DNA of 64,000 nt, from the NCBI RefSeq assembly GCF_000510725.1, contig NZ_AZNZ01000001.1:434001-498000 (forward strand), read 5' to 3'. Shown piece by piece: positions 1 to 8,068 of the stretch. A program made the position numbers and the translations under genes. A model generated the notes under the pieces. It did no database searches and was not told the origin of the DNA. It saw nothing but the letters and a program-made list of their open reading frames with translations. Source of the DNA: Pseudoxanthomonas sp. J31. Its GTDB lineage: Bacteria; Pseudomonadota; Gammaproteobacteria; Xanthomonadales; Xanthomonadaceae. The number at the start of each line of letters is the position of its first letter. Position 1 is the stretch's first letter.

Positions 1-308
1 CCGTCGGCGCCCAGCTGCTTCTGCAGGGCCTTGGCGTTCTCCAGGATCAGCGGGCACATCAGGTGGCAGTTGGCGTAGAACATCGACACCAGCTGCGGCC
101 GGCCGTGCAGGTCGGACCAGCGCAGCGGCTGGCCGTGCTGGTCGGTCAGGCCGGCATCGACCTGGTACAGCGAACTGCCGGGCAGCATGGTCGCCGCGGG
201 CGCGTCCGGCCCGGCCAGCGCGGCCAGGGCGACCGGCAGCGGCCCGCACAGGGATAGCGCCAGGGCCAGGCCCAGGGCGGTACGCAGGGGTTTGAAGTGG
301 TGGTTCAT
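1..308 (-). CDS. SCO/SenC-family copper chaperone (partial, C-terminus off the left edge)
   Basis: About 102 N-terminal residues are visible. A hydrophobic signal peptide (about residues 8-31) is followed by a thioredoxin-like start with the copper-binding pair Cys-His-Leu-Met-Cys near residues 82-86, inside the pattern MFYANCHLMCP that typifies SCO1/SenC proteins. These periplasmic proteins pass copper to cuproenzymes such as cytochrome oxidase or nitrite reductase. The start codon overlaps the stop of the upstream nirV-like gene (ATGA), so it belongs to the nirK operon, and copper delivery to NirK is the natural inference. The downstream conserved His cannot be checked because the gene runs off the window. 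Confidence 0.9.
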   Translation of the reverse strand, partial: MNHHFKPLRTALGLALALSLCGPLPVALAALAGPDAPAATMLPGSSLYQVDAGLTDQHGQPLRWSDLHGRPQLVSMFYANCHLMCPLILENAKALQKQLGAD

Positions 309-1108
309 GGCTGGCTCCTCGCGCAGCGGAAGCCCAGGTTGCCGAGGGTGGCAGCGGGCGTGAGGGCCGAGAGCAGGACGAAGCGCTTGACCGCGCCGTA
401 GTCGGCCGGATCGTTGAAGGCCATGGCCGAGGCGCCGCAGTACTGCAGGGCGTCGCCGTCGTCGCGGCCGCGGCGGTCGCCGCCGCCCAGCAACGAGGTG
501 GCGTCGCCGGTCCATTCCCAGTAGGCGCCGTGCAGGCCACGGACGCCGTACACGTTGGCCGGGGCGTCCGCCGCGGCATCGGGCGCGTGCGGGGTGCCGT
601 CGTTGGCCTGGCGCAGGCGCCACTGGCGGTCGTGGCGGGCATCGGCGCGGGTGGCGTCGGCGGCCGCGGCGAATTCCCACTCGAGGAAGTCCGGCAGGCG
701 CCCGCCAGCCTCGCGGCAGAACGCATCGGCGGCGTACCAGTTCACGTGCACCACCGGTGCGTCCGGGTCCAGCCTGGCGCCGGGGGCGTCGGCACTTTCC
801 CAGTGGCCCAGGTAGCCGGGACTGGAGAACAGCGCGGGGATGCGGTCGCGCCGCCACTCGGGGCGGCGCGCCACGAATGCGGCGAACTGCGCGTTGCTGA
901 CCGGGCGCTCCATCAGCTGGAACGGCGCCACCGGCAGCACCGGCCGCTCCTCCTCGAAGCGCACCGCCGAACGGAACGCGCCGCCGGGAATGGACCGCCA
1001 TGCGATCCCGCCGCCGGACGCCGCGTCGGTGGCGGCGGCCCCGGCCAGGGCCGGAGCCAGCGCCAGGACGGCGGCGAGGGTGGTGGACAGGGGCATGCTG
1101 CGGGACAT
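305..1108 (-). CDS. nirV: NirV-like protein, formylglycine-generating-enzyme (SUMF1) fold, exported
   Basis: A 267-residue protein with a signal peptide (about residues 1-24) and an FGE-sulfatase/SUMF1 fold: PVSNAQFAAFV near residues 69-79, the P-VHVNWYAADAFC segment around 118-131, the GRLPDFLEWEFAAA block just after it, and a C-terminal LGNLGFRCA. Proteins of this type next to nirK are called NirV in denitrifiers; their biochemical role is unsettled. The gene lies 14 nt downstream of nirK on the same strand and overlaps the SCO gene by 4 nt. I do not see the paired catalytic cysteines of true formylglycine-generating enzymes, so a structural or maturation role is more likely than sulfatase activation. 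Confidence 0.8.
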   Translation of the reverse strand: MSRSMPLSTTLAAVLALAPALAGAAATDAASGGGIAWRSIPGGAFRSAVRFEEERPVLPVAPFQLMERPVSNAQFAAFVARRPEWRRDRIPALFSSPGYLGHWESADAPGARLDPDAPVVHVNWYAADAFCREAGGRLPDFLEWEFAAAADATRADARHDRQWRLRQANDGTPHAPDAAADAPANVYGVRGLHGAYWEWTGDATSLLGGGDRRGRDDGDALQYCGASAMAFNDPADYGAVKRFVLLSALTPAATLGNLGFRCARSQP

Positions 1109-1122
1109 GGCGGCGGCTGCGC

Positions 1123-2187
1123 TCAGTGCTGGTGGCCCTGGGGTTCGGCTTCCGGGTACTCGACGTCGTGCTGCTGGCCGGTGTAGATCTCCGGGCGCTT
1201 CTCGCCGTCGACCTTGAGGATGCCCAGCGTGCCCTTGTGGAAGGCGCGGAACAGGCTGTGGTCGACCAGCACGAAGTTGCCGGGCACGTCGGCCTTGAAC
1301 TCGACGATGGCCGAGCCGCCGGCCGGGATCAGCGTGGTCTGCACGTTCTCCTGGTACTTGCTGCCGCCCTCGAAGTAGACCTTGTCGAAGATCTCGCCGA
1401 TGACGTGGAAGCTGGAGGTCAGGTTGGGGCCGCCGTTGCCGACGTACATGCGGATCTTCTCGCCGGCGTTGGCCTGCAGCGCGTTGTCGCCGGTGAGCGC
1501 GCCGACCGAGCCGTTGAACACCACGTAGGTCGGATCCTCGGCGATGCCCTTCTCCAGGCTGAAGGCCTGCAGGCCTTTCTCGCCGTTGGCACCCTCGGTG
1601 TAGAAGTCGCCCTGCATGACGTAGAACTCCTTGTCCACCGGCTCCATGCCTTCCTCCGGTTCGACCAGGATCAGGCCGTACATGCCGTTGGCCACGTGCA
1701 TCGCCACCGGGGCCATCGCGCAGTGGTAGACGTACAGGCCGGGGTTGAGCGCCTTGAACGTGAACTGCGTCTCGCGGCCGGGCAGGGTGAAGGTGGCCTC
1801 GGCGCCGCCGCCCTGGCCGGTCACCGCGTGCAGGTCGATGTTGTGGGAGAAGTGCGAGCTGTGGTGGTTCTTCAGCCGGAACTCCACCGTGTCGCCCTCG
1901 CGCACGCGGATGAAGCTGCCGGGGACCGAACCACCGAAGGTCCAGAAGTTGTAGGTGACGCCGTCGTCCAGCTGCATCTCCTTCTCGACCATCTCCAGGT
2001 CGACCACGACCTTGGCCGGGGTCTTGCGCGAGATCGGGGCCGGGACCAGCGGCGGCGCGGTCAGCTGCGCCTGCACGACCGGCAGCGGGGCATCGGAAGC
2101 CTTGGCCTTGGCGGCGAAGGCGGGAGCGGAAGCCAGGGCGATTGCCGCCGAAAGCGCGCCGATGGCCAGGTGGTGACGGATCTTCAT
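1123..2187 (-). CDS. nirK: Copper-containing nitrite reductase, AniA-like class
   Basis: A 354-residue periplasmic enzyme that reduces nitrite to NO. After a signal peptide ending near AFAA (residue 26) come two cupredoxin domains. Copper ligands are readable: His115 and His120 with Asp118 between them (SHNIDLHAV), His155-Cys156 with His164 and Met169 ([18 protein letters not shown]), and the C-terminal His of VDHSLF. The eight-residue Cys-to-His spacing and the sequence [14 protein letters not shown] are those of Neisseria AniA-type (class II) NirK. I chose the ATG at 2187 over an upstream in-frame ATG at 2286 because it directly precedes a standard signal peptide. It heads nirK-nirV-SCO and is preceded by a perfect FNR box at 2252-2265. 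Confidence 0.97.
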   Translation of the reverse strand: MKIRHHLAIGALSAAIALASAPAFAAKAKASDAPLPVVQAQLTAPPLVPAPISRKTPAKVVVDLEMVEKEMQLDDGVTYNFWTFGGSVPGSFIRVREGDTVEFRLKNHHSSHFSHNIDLHAVTGQGGGAEATFTLPGRETQFTFKALNPGLYVYHCAMAPVAMHVANGMYGLILVEPEEGMEPVDKEFYVMQGDFYTEGANGEKGLQAFSLEKGIAEDPTYVVFNGSVGALTGDNALQANAGEKIRMYVGNGGPNLTSSFHVIGEIFDKVYFEGGSKYQENVQTTLIPAGGSAIVEFKADVPGNFVLVDHSLFRAFHKGTLGILKVDGEKRPEIYTGQQHDVEYPEAEPQGHQH

Positions 2188-2251
2188 GTTTCGTCTCTTT
2201 CGTCTCGTTGGGCTGCGGGACGAACAGTGCGCGTACGCCACCGGACGGACC

Positions 2252-2265
2252 TTGATTTGCATCAA
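2252..2265 (-). promoter_or_regulatory. FNR box of nirK (TTGAT-TTGC-ATCAA)
   Basis: A perfect match to the enteric FNR consensus TTGAT-N4-ATCAA, centred 71 nt before the nirK start. With the centre at -41.5, transcription would start near 2217, giving a leader of about 30 nt, with a weak -10 (CACTGT). Confidence 0.85.
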
Positions 2266-2300
2266 TCCGCTACCCGCGGCGGGCACGACCTGCGCTCCAC

Positions 2301-2314
2301 TTGACCCAGGTCAA
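2301..2314 (+). promoter_or_regulatory. FNR/DNR-type box before the copper receptor (TTGAC-CCAG-GTCAA)
   Basis: A perfectly symmetric TTGAC-N4-GTCAA site in the divergent region between nirK and the TonB receptor, 120 nt before the receptor start. It may serve the receptor or act as a second, distal site for nirK. No good -10 lies at the class II distance for the receptor. Confidence 0.65.
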
Positions 2315-2427
2315 GCCGGTGCATGGCGGCCGCCTGCGGGGGCTTGCGATTGACCACCATCAAGGCGCATGCGGCGGCCGGCGCGAAGACTGCCCGTACC
2401 CCGAGGCAACGCGCACGAGGCGCAGCC

Positions 2428-4485
2428 ATGATCCGCAATCCCCTTGCCCATGCCCTGGTCGCCGCGCTTTGCGCCGCCGTCCCCGCCGCCGTGGCCGCGG
2501 ACGGGCATGTCCATGCCGAACTGGCCACCACCGACCTGGATGGGGTGGTGGTGCTGGGCGTGGCCCCGGTGGCCGCGGCCACCTTCACCACCGATCCGAA
2601 GCTGCCGCGCCAGCCGGTCCCCGCCAGCGATGGCGCCGACTACCTGAAGACCATCCCCGGCTTCTCCACCCTGCGCAGTGGCGGCACCAACGGCGATCCG
2701 GTACTGCGCGGCATGTTCGGCTCGCGCATCGCCCTGCTTACCAACGACGGCGTGCTCAGCGGCGCCTGTCCCTCGCGCATGGACAACGCCATGTCCTACA
2801 TCGCGCCGGAGACCTACGACCGCCTGACCGTCGTGAAGGGTCCTCAGACCGTGCTGTGGGGAGGCGGCGCCTCGGCCGGCACGGTGCGCTTCGAGCGCGA
2901 GATCCCGTACTTCGACCGCCCGGGCGTGCGTGCCCAGGGCAGCCTGCTGGCCGGCGGCAACGGCCGCAACGACCAGATGCTGGATGCCAGTGCCGGCACC
3001 CCGCGCGGTTATGCGCGTGTCGCCGGCAACCGTTCGGAGGCCAGCGACTACCGCGCCGGTGACGGCCGGCGCGTGCCCTCGGCCTGGGACAAGTGGAACG
3101 CCGACGCGGCAATCGGCTGGACCCCGGATGCGGACACCGTGCTGGAGCTGTCGGCTGGCACCGGCGATGCCGAAGCCCGCTATGCCGGCCGCGGCATGGA
3201 CGGCTCGCGGTTCCGCCGCGACAGCCTCGGCCTGCGCTTTGAAAAGAAGCACATGGGTGGCGTGCTCGATGCGGTGGTGGCCAGCCTCTACCGCAACGAG
3301 GTCGACCACGTGATGGACAACTACAGCCTGCGCGACCCGGATCCGGATTCGGCCATGCCCATGCCGATGGCCAGCAATGTCGGCGACACCAGCGAGGGCG
3401 GGCGCATTGCCCTGACCTTCCAGCACGGCCGCTGGGAGGTGACCGCCGGCGTGGACGGCAGGCAGGGCGAACACCGCCGGCGCAGCGGCATGGGCCGCGA
3501 CGTCTGGCGCCAGGCGCCCTGGACCCATGACGCACGCATCCGCACCGTCGGCGCGTTCGCCGAATCGCACTGGCACATCGACGAGGTGCACCACCTGATG
3601 TCCGGCCTGCGCGTGGACCGCGCCCGTGCCGAGGACCGGCGCGCGCGCACCGGCAGCGGCATGGACGCCATGCCCAACCCGACCGCGGGCCAGCGCCGCG
3701 GGGAAACCCTCGCCGGCGGCTTCGTCCGCTACGAGCACGACATGGCCGGGCGCTTCGGCTGGTATGCCGGCCTCGGCCACGCCGAGCGCATGCCGGACTA
3801 CTGGGAGCTGTTCTCGCCCACGATGGGGCCGCAGGGCGCGGCCAATGCCTTCATCGGTCTGCAGCCGGAGCGCACCACCCAGCTCGACGCCGGCCTGCAG
3901 TACCGCGCCGGCAAGGTGGAAGCCTGGGCCTCGGTCTACGCCGGGCGGATCGACGACTACATCGTGTTCGACTATCTCCCCGGCGGGATGATGGGAGGCA
4001 GCACGCGTGCACGGAACCTGGATGCGGACATCGCCGGCGGCGAACTGGGCGCGGACTGGAAGCCGCGGCCCGGGCTGAAGCTGGGCGGCGCCCTGGCCTA
4101 TGCCTGGGGCCGGACCACGGAGGGCGCGCTGCCGCAGATGCCGCCGCTGGAGGCGCGCCTGACCGCCAGTGGCGAGCGCGGTCCCTGGTCCTGGGGCGCG
4201 CTGCTGCGCGTGGCCGCGGCCCAGCACCGCAGCAATACCGGGCAGGGCAACGTGGTCGGCCGCGACCTGGGCCCGAGCCCGGGCTTCGCGGTGTTCTCGC
4301 TCAACGGCGGTTACCGCTTCGGGCAGCGCGTGCAGCTGGCCGCGGGCATCGACAACCTGTTCGACCGCGATTACCGCGAGCACCTCAATGCCGCCGGCAA
4401 CAGCGGTTTCGGCTACCCCTCCGAGCCGGAGCGCATCGCCGAGCCGGGGCGCACGGCCTGGATCAAGCTCAACTTCAGCTACTGA
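2428..4485 (+). CDS. oprC: TonB-dependent copper receptor (OprC/NosA type)
   Basis: A 685-residue outer-membrane receptor. It has a signal peptide (about residues 1-23), a plug domain with GTNGDPVLRGMFGSR and VVKGPQTVLWGGG motifs, and a 22-strand-type beta-barrel ending in the aromatic terminus LNFSY. A methionine-rich loop (MPMPMA, about residues 308-314) and another Met pair near MMGG fit copper binding, as in OprC/NosA receptors. The ATG at 2428 precedes the signal peptide; an in-frame ATG at 2323 would add an unlikely 35-residue extension. Divergent from nirK and close to FNR-type boxes, it plausibly supplies copper to NirK. The metal specificity is inferred. Confidence 0.85.
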   Translation: MIRNPLAHALVAALCAAVPAAVAADGHVHAELATTDLDGVVVLGVAPVAAATFTTDPKLPRQPVPASDGADYLKTIPGFSTLRSGGTNGDPVLRGMFGSRIALLTNDGVLSGACPSRMDNAMSYIAPETYDRLTVVKGPQTVLWGGGASAGTVRFEREIPYFDRPGVRAQGSLLAGGNGRNDQMLDASAGTPRGYARVAGNRSEASDYRAGDGRRVPSAWDKWNADAAIGWTPDADTVLELSAGTGDAEARYAGRGMDGSRFRRDSLGLRFEKKHMGGVLDAVVASLYRNEVDHVMDNYSLRDPDPDSAMPMPMASNVGDTSEGGRIALTFQHGRWEVTAGVDGRQGEHRRRSGMGRDVWRQAPWTHDARIRTVGAFAESHWHIDEVHHLMSGLRVDRARAEDRRARTGSGMDAMPNPTAGQRRGETLAGGFVRYEHDMAGRFGWYAGLGHAERMPDYWELFSPTMGPQGAANAFIGLQPERTTQLDAGLQYRAGKVEAWASVYAGRIDDYIVFDYLPGGMMGGSTRARNLDADIAGGELGADWKPRPGLKLGGALAYAWGRTTEGALPQMPPLEARLTASGERGPWSWGALLRVAAAQHRSNTGQGNVVGRDLGPSPGFAVFSLNGGYRFGQRVQLAAGIDNLFDRDYREHLNAAGNSGFGYPSEPERIAEPGRTAWIKLNFSY

Positions 4486-4496
4486 GCCGGATGTTG

Positions 4497-4528
4497 CCGG
4501 TGGCGGCGCTGTCGGGGACCGCCGCCGG
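4497..4528. terminator. Hairpin between convergent genes
   Basis: A 10-bp GC-rich stem (4497-4506 with 4519-4528, one G-U pair) with a 12-nt loop lies between the convergent stops of the copper receptor and the membrane-protein gene. There is no T tract on either side, so intrinsic termination is only suggested. Confidence 0.35.
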
Positions 4529-4539
4529 ATATCCGCACC

Positions 4540-5811
4540 TCATCGGTAGGCTTCCGGATGCAGCCGGAAGTGGCGCGCGCGTCGCAGGCAACGCAGCAGG
4601 CAGAGCGCGGTTGCCGCATGCGCCGCAGACAGGGCCAGGCCGGCGGCAAGCGTCGCCAGCGGTCCGAGGAACGCGGCCGGCAGCAGCAGCGCTGCGACCA
4701 GGTGCAGGGCCAGGACGCGGCGCTTGTCTTCCTCCGGCTGCAGGCGGCCCACCGCGGGAATGCGCATGCCGCGCGGGCAGCGGCCGCGCAGGTCCACCCA
4801 GGCGATGAATGCAACGATCTCCAGCAGCATGCCGGTGACCAGCAGCGGCGCACCGACGCCCAGGCCCAGCACACCCGCAAGCATGGCCCACGCCGGTGCT
4901 TCCAGGCCTGGAGCGCCGGCTGCACCCGCGCAGGCCGCCGCGGCCGCCAGGCACAGTGCGATGCAGCCGGCGCACCAGAAGCGCACCAGCGCCGGATTGC
5001 GCCGGTGCGGCGCATGCCATTGCAGCCGCAGCACCGCCGCGGCAAGGACGCCGGCCTGCAGGGCGAGGGCCAGCGTGACCACGGTCGCCGGCATGCCAAG
5101 CAATCGCGCCACTGCCGCGGCCAGCGGCAGGACCACCGCCGCCAGGGTCCAGGCGCGCTGCGCGCGTGGCGCCACCTGCGCGGTGCCCTGGAACATGGGC
5201 ACGGTCACCCCGCCGACTGCCGCCAGCAGGCCAAGCAGCCAGCCGCCGCCACCGAGCATGGCGTGGGCGTCCACCACCTGGTCCAGGGGCAGCATGAGGT
5301 AGCCGCGCAGCACTGCGGTCGCCACCACGCCCAGCAACGCCGTCGCCGCCAGTGCCAGCAGCGCCGCGCCGATGCCCGCGCGCAGCAGCCGCTGCGTGCC
5401 CTGGCGCAGCAGCGCCGGCAGCGGCGGGGCGAGCACGGGCAACAACGATGCCGCCAGCAGGGTCGCCGCCGCGGGCAGCACGGCAGGCCAGCGGTACAAC
5501 GCCAGCACGAACAGGACCAGGCCCAGGTTCAGCGCCGCATGCGCCAGCGGCAGCAGGCGCCCGGCGCGCACCGGCGTGCCGGCGGCCACCGGCAGGAACT
5601 GCAGCAGGCTGCCGAGCATGGCGTTGCCAAGCACGCCCAGGGTGAACACATGTACCAGGGCCACCACCGGCGGCGACCAGCGTCCGCCGTCCAGGAGGTG
5701 CGGGTCGGCGACCAGCAGTGTGCCGGCAACCACGCCCCATGCAGGCGCGCACAGCAGGAAGCGCAGCGGCCGCGCCGCCGGCGGCGCGCTGGCGAAGGCC
5801 AGGCCGCTCAT
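4540..5811 (-). CDS. Multi-pass membrane protein, NnrS/heme-copper-oxidase-like, denitrification accessory
   Basis: A 423-residue, almost wholly hydrophobic protein with about 11-12 predicted transmembrane segments. Conserved-looking histidines sit at segment starts (VHVFTLGVLGNAMLG near residue 53 and DAHAMLGGGGWLLG near residue 180), a pattern seen in NnrS and other membrane heme or metal proteins. I do not recognise a named family with certainty. Its start overlaps the stop of the DUF2249 gene (ATGA), so the two are co-expressed from an FNR-box promoter. A role in NO handling or heme/copper membrane chemistry is inferred only from context. Confidence 0.7.
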   Translation of the reverse strand: MSGLAFASAPPAARPLRFLLCAPAWGVVAGTLLVADPHLLDGGRWSPPVVALVHVFTLGVLGNAMLGSLLQFLPVAAGTPVRAGRLLPLAHAALNLGLVLFVLALYRWPAVLPAAATLLAASLLPVLAPPLPALLRQGTQRLLRAGIGAALLALAATALLGVVATAVLRGYLMLPLDQVVDAHAMLGGGGWLLGLLAAVGGVTVPMFQGTAQVAPRAQRAWTLAAVVLPLAAAVARLLGMPATVVTLALALQAGVLAAAVLRLQWHAPHRRNPALVRFWCAGCIALCLAAAAACAGAAGAPGLEAPAWAMLAGVLGLGVGAPLLVTGMLLEIVAFIAWVDLRGRCPRGMRIPAVGRLQPEEDKRRVLALHLVAALLLPAAFLGPLATLAAGLALSAAHAATALCLLRCLRRARHFRLHPEAYR

Positions 5812-6083
5812 GCCCGTGCCGTTGCCGCGCCCGCAGCGGGCGCAGCGATGGAGCCGGCCCGGCTGCGCGGCCGCCGCCAGATCGCGATGCGGCAACCGCC
5901 TTCGGGCAGATCTCGCAGCCGCCATGCCCAGCCTTGCGCTTCCAGCATGGGTAGCAGGGGTACCGGACGGAACGGCGTCAGCGCCACCAGGACCGCGCGT
6001 ACGGGCAGGACCTCCAGCGCATCGAGGATGCGCTGCATTGGTTCGGGTGGCGGCAGGTGGCGCAGGTCGAGCAGATGGGACAT
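5808..6083 (-). CDS. DUF2249-family protein
   Basis: A 91-residue cytosolic protein. The core LDLRHLPPPEPMQRILDALE is followed by ALTPFRPVPLLPMLEAQGW, the recognised signature of DUF2249 domains, which have a small TusA-like alpha/beta fold and often sit beside denitrification and NO-stress genes. The chosen ATG at 6083 begins this core directly; the reading frame stays open upstream to 6203, but that extension is arginine-rich and would cover the promoter. It overlaps the following membrane-protein gene by 4 nt. An FNR-type box at 6142-6155 is centred 65 nt upstream. The biochemical function is unknown. Confidence 0.8.
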   Translation of the reverse strand: MSHLLDLRHLPPPEPMQRILDALEVLPVRAVLVALTPFRPVPLLPMLEAQGWAWRLRDLPEGGCRIAIWRRPRSRAGSIAAPAAGAATARA

Positions 6084-6141
6084 GGCGATCGGCGGGCGGG
6101 TGCGGGCCGCTGCACGTTCGCAGCGCGGCTGCCGCGGCGCA

Positions 6142-6155
6142 TTGACGTGCGTCAG
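6142..6155 (-). promoter_or_regulatory. FNR/DNR-type box before the DUF2249 operon (TTGAC-GTGC-GTCAG)
   Basis: Nine of ten positions match TTGAC-N4-GTCAA. With the centre at -41.5 the start would be near 6107, with GAACGT (NANNNT) as the -10 and a leader of about 24 nt. Confidence 0.6.
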
Positions 6156-6189
6156 CCGCGTGCGCGGATCACTCCGCCGCCGCGGCGTC

Positions 6190-6203
6190 TTGACCCTGGT
6201 CAT
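6190..6203 (+). promoter_or_regulatory. FNR/DNR-type box before the porin (TTGAC-CCTG-GTCAT)
   Basis: Nine of ten positions match TTGAC-N4-GTCAA, centred 63 nt before the porin start. Placing it at -41.5 gives a start near 6238 and a good -10, TAGCGT (TANNNT), at 6226-6231. Confidence 0.65.
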
Positions 6204-6259
6204 GGCTCGCTGGCGCTGGCGGGCCTAGCGTGCGCGCAACCCCACACTCCGGCTCCCCC

Positions 6260-7504
6260 ATGACTGCCCAATACCGTCCGCGCCACGTCGCACCCCTGCT
6301 TGCCCTGGCCATGCTTCCCCTGCCCGCGTTGGCCGCGCAGGACGCAGGCCACGGCACCTGGCTCGACCTGCGCTACCGCCATGAACGCGTCGACCAGTCC
6401 GGCTTCGGCGAGGATGCGGTCGCCAACACCTTGCGCCTGCGCGTGGGCGCACGCAGCGCGCCGTGGCATGGCTGGTCGGCGCTGGCCGAGGCCGACGCGG
6501 TGCTGGGCCAGGACGATGGTCGCTACAACGACACCCGCAATGGCCGCCGCGCCTATCCCGTGGTCGCCGATCCGGCCGGCGCGGAGATCAACCAGGCCCT
6601 GCTGCGCCACGCCGGCACCCGCACCGTCGCGACCCTGGGCCGGCAGCGGATCAACCTGGACAACCAGCGCTTCGTCGGCGGCAGCGCGTGGCGGCAGAAC
6701 GAACAGACCTACGACGGCGTGCACCTGCAGCTGGCCGCCACGCCGCGCCTGGCGCTGGATTACGCCTGGATCGGCGGGGTCAGCACCATCTTCGGGCCGG
6801 CCGACAGCAGCGCCTCCACCGGTGCCAACCCCTCCGACAGCAGCGGCGACAGCCATCTGCTGCGCGCCGCGCTGCAGCTTGCGCCGCCGCTGCGCCTGGT
6901 CGCCTACCACTACCGGGTGGAACTGGAGGACATGGCGGTCACCGCGGCCGCGCCGCTGGGCACCCTGGACAGCCGCACCAGCGGCCTGCGCCTGGAGGGA
7001 AGCCGGGGCCGATGGAGCTATGCGGGCGAATACGCGCGCCAGCGGGACCTTGCGGGCAACCCGTGGCGGCTCGACAGCCGCTACGTACTGGCCGAGCTGG
7101 GCTACGCCCTGGCCGGCGGCAGCGTGCTGAAGGCCGGGTACGAGTCGCTGGGCGGCGGCGAGGGCGAGGGCAACCGGGCCTTCCAGACCCCGCTGGCGAC
7201 CCGGCATGCCTTCCAGGGCTGGGCCGACGTGTTCCTGACCACGCCGGCGCAGGGCGTGGACGACCGCTACGCGGGCGCCACCGTGCCGCTGGCCGGCGGC
7301 AGCCTGCAGGCCTGGTACCACGACTTCGCCGCCGAGCGTGGCGGCGGCAGCTATGGACGGGAGCTGGATGTCTCCTACGCGCACGCGGTACCGGGCGTGC
7401 AGGGCCTGACCGGCCTGCTGAAGCTGGCCCGCTACCGCAGCGACGACCCGGCTTACAGTGCCGACACCGGCAAGCTCTGGCTGCAGCTGCAGTACAGCTA
7501 CTGA
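6260..7504 (+). CDS. Outer-membrane porin, alginate-export (AlgE-like) type
   Basis: A 414-residue beta-barrel protein. A signal peptide ends at ALAAQ (about residue 26), followed by alternating amphipathic strands and the terminal LWLQLQYSY, whose final aromatic residue is typical for outer-membrane insertion. The sections WLDLRYRHERVDQ, ATLGRQRINLDNQRFVGG and QTYDGVHL resemble the alginate_exp/OprD-like porins found in many proteobacteria. The substrate is not readable. The FNR-type box and TAGCGT -10 upstream suggest anaerobic expression; passage of nitrite, nitrate or another anion is a guess. I chose the ATG at 6260 because it precedes the signal peptide; an in-frame start at 6230 would lie on the predicted -10. 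Confidence 0.75.
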   Translation: MTAQYRPRHVAPLLALAMLPLPALAAQDAGHGTWLDLRYRHERVDQSGFGEDAVANTLRLRVGARSAPWHGWSALAEADAVLGQDDGRYNDTRNGRRAYPVVADPAGAEINQALLRHAGTRTVATLGRQRINLDNQRFVGGSAWRQNEQTYDGVHLQLAATPRLALDYAWIGGVSTIFGPADSSASTGANPSDSSGDSHLLRAALQLAPPLRLVAYHYRVELEDMAVTAAAPLGTLDSRTSGLRLEGSRGRWSYAGEYARQRDLAGNPWRLDSRYVLAELGYALAGGSVLKAGYESLGGGEGEGNRAFQTPLATRHAFQGWADVFLTTPAQGVDDRYAGATVPLAGGSLQAWYHDFAAERGGGSYGRELDVSYAHAVPGVQGLTGLLKLARYRSDDPAYSADTGKLWLQLQYSY

Positions 7505-7514
7505 GCGGGACTGG

Positions 7515-7646
7515 CTAGCCGGCGGCAGGATCCGCCGGCGGCACCGCTTCCAGGAACAGCGCCACGCCCGCCGCATCGCAGGATTCCTGCAGCAGCGGGC
7601 TGGCCGCCAGGCACGGATCGGGAAGCTCGGGGCACTCGTGTTCCAT
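7515..7646 (-). CDS. Putative 43-residue acidic small protein
   Basis: A short frame starting MEHECPELPDPCLAASPLLQ and ending in PPADPAAG, rich in Pro, Ala and acidic residues, with three cysteines. It begins 12 nt after the SirB2-like gene and has a convincing ribosome binding site (GGAGGAACC just before the ATG), which is why I call it. Its stop overlaps an 8-bp hairpin. It would be the last gene of an nnrS-sirB2-small protein operon. I do not recognise a family; the frame could also be non-functional. Confidence 0.5.
   Translation of the reverse strand: MEHECPELPDPCLAASPLLQESCDAAGVALFLEAVPPADPAAG
7518..7539. terminator. Hairpin at the convergent ends of porin and small-protein gene
   Basis: An 8-bp perfect stem GCCGGCGG/CCGCCGGC with the loop CAGGAT lies 14 nt after the porin stop. 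There is no T run, so termination strength is uncertain. Confidence 0.35.
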
Positions 7647-7657
7647 GGTTCCTCCGC

Positions 7658-8059
7658 TCAGCCGCCGAGCAGGTAGAGCGCGCCTAATGGATGGTGGGCG
7701 CGGGCGATGCAGTAGGCCTGCAGGAAGCACAGCGCCGCGGCGGCCAGCAGTCCCCCGCGCGCCCCGGGCCCGCGGCGCGGACGGAAGGCGAGGATGCCCA
7801 GCACCACGTAGCTGGCGACGAAGCCCAGCTTCACCAGCAGCCAGCCGTTGGCGTACAGCTCGCGCGGCAGGATGGTCAGCAGCATCAGCGCCGCGGTCAG
7901 CAGCACGGTGTCGATCGTGTAGCTGAGGTAGCGCGGCAACGCGTGCCGGGGCCATTGCAGGCCTGCCAGCAGCGATAGCCCGCGCAGGGCGAAGAAGCTG
8001 CCGCTGAGCATCACGGCGCTGACGTGGACGAGCTTGATCTGCGGATAGAACTCGATCAT
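7658..8059 (-). CDS. SirB2-family inner-membrane protein
   Basis: A 133-residue protein with four predicted transmembrane helices. The N-terminal YPQIKLVHVSAVMLSGSFFALRG, the RYLSYTIDTVLLTAALML helix and the WLLVKLGFVASYVVLG helix are characteristic of the SirB2 family, whose conserved histidines resemble small heme-binding membrane proteins. The gene follows nnrS by 9 nt on the same strand, so the two are co-transcribed. SirB was named as an invasion-gene regulator, but that function does not fit here; a membrane heme or quinone-linked role is inferred. Confidence 0.8.
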   Translation of the reverse strand: MIEFYPQIKLVHVSAVMLSGSFFALRGLSLLAGLQWPRHALPRYLSYTIDTVLLTAALMLLTILPRELYANGWLLVKLGFVASYVVLGILAFRPRRGPGARGGLLAAAALCFLQAYCIARAHHPLGALYLLGG

Positions 8060-8068
8060 GGGAGTGGC

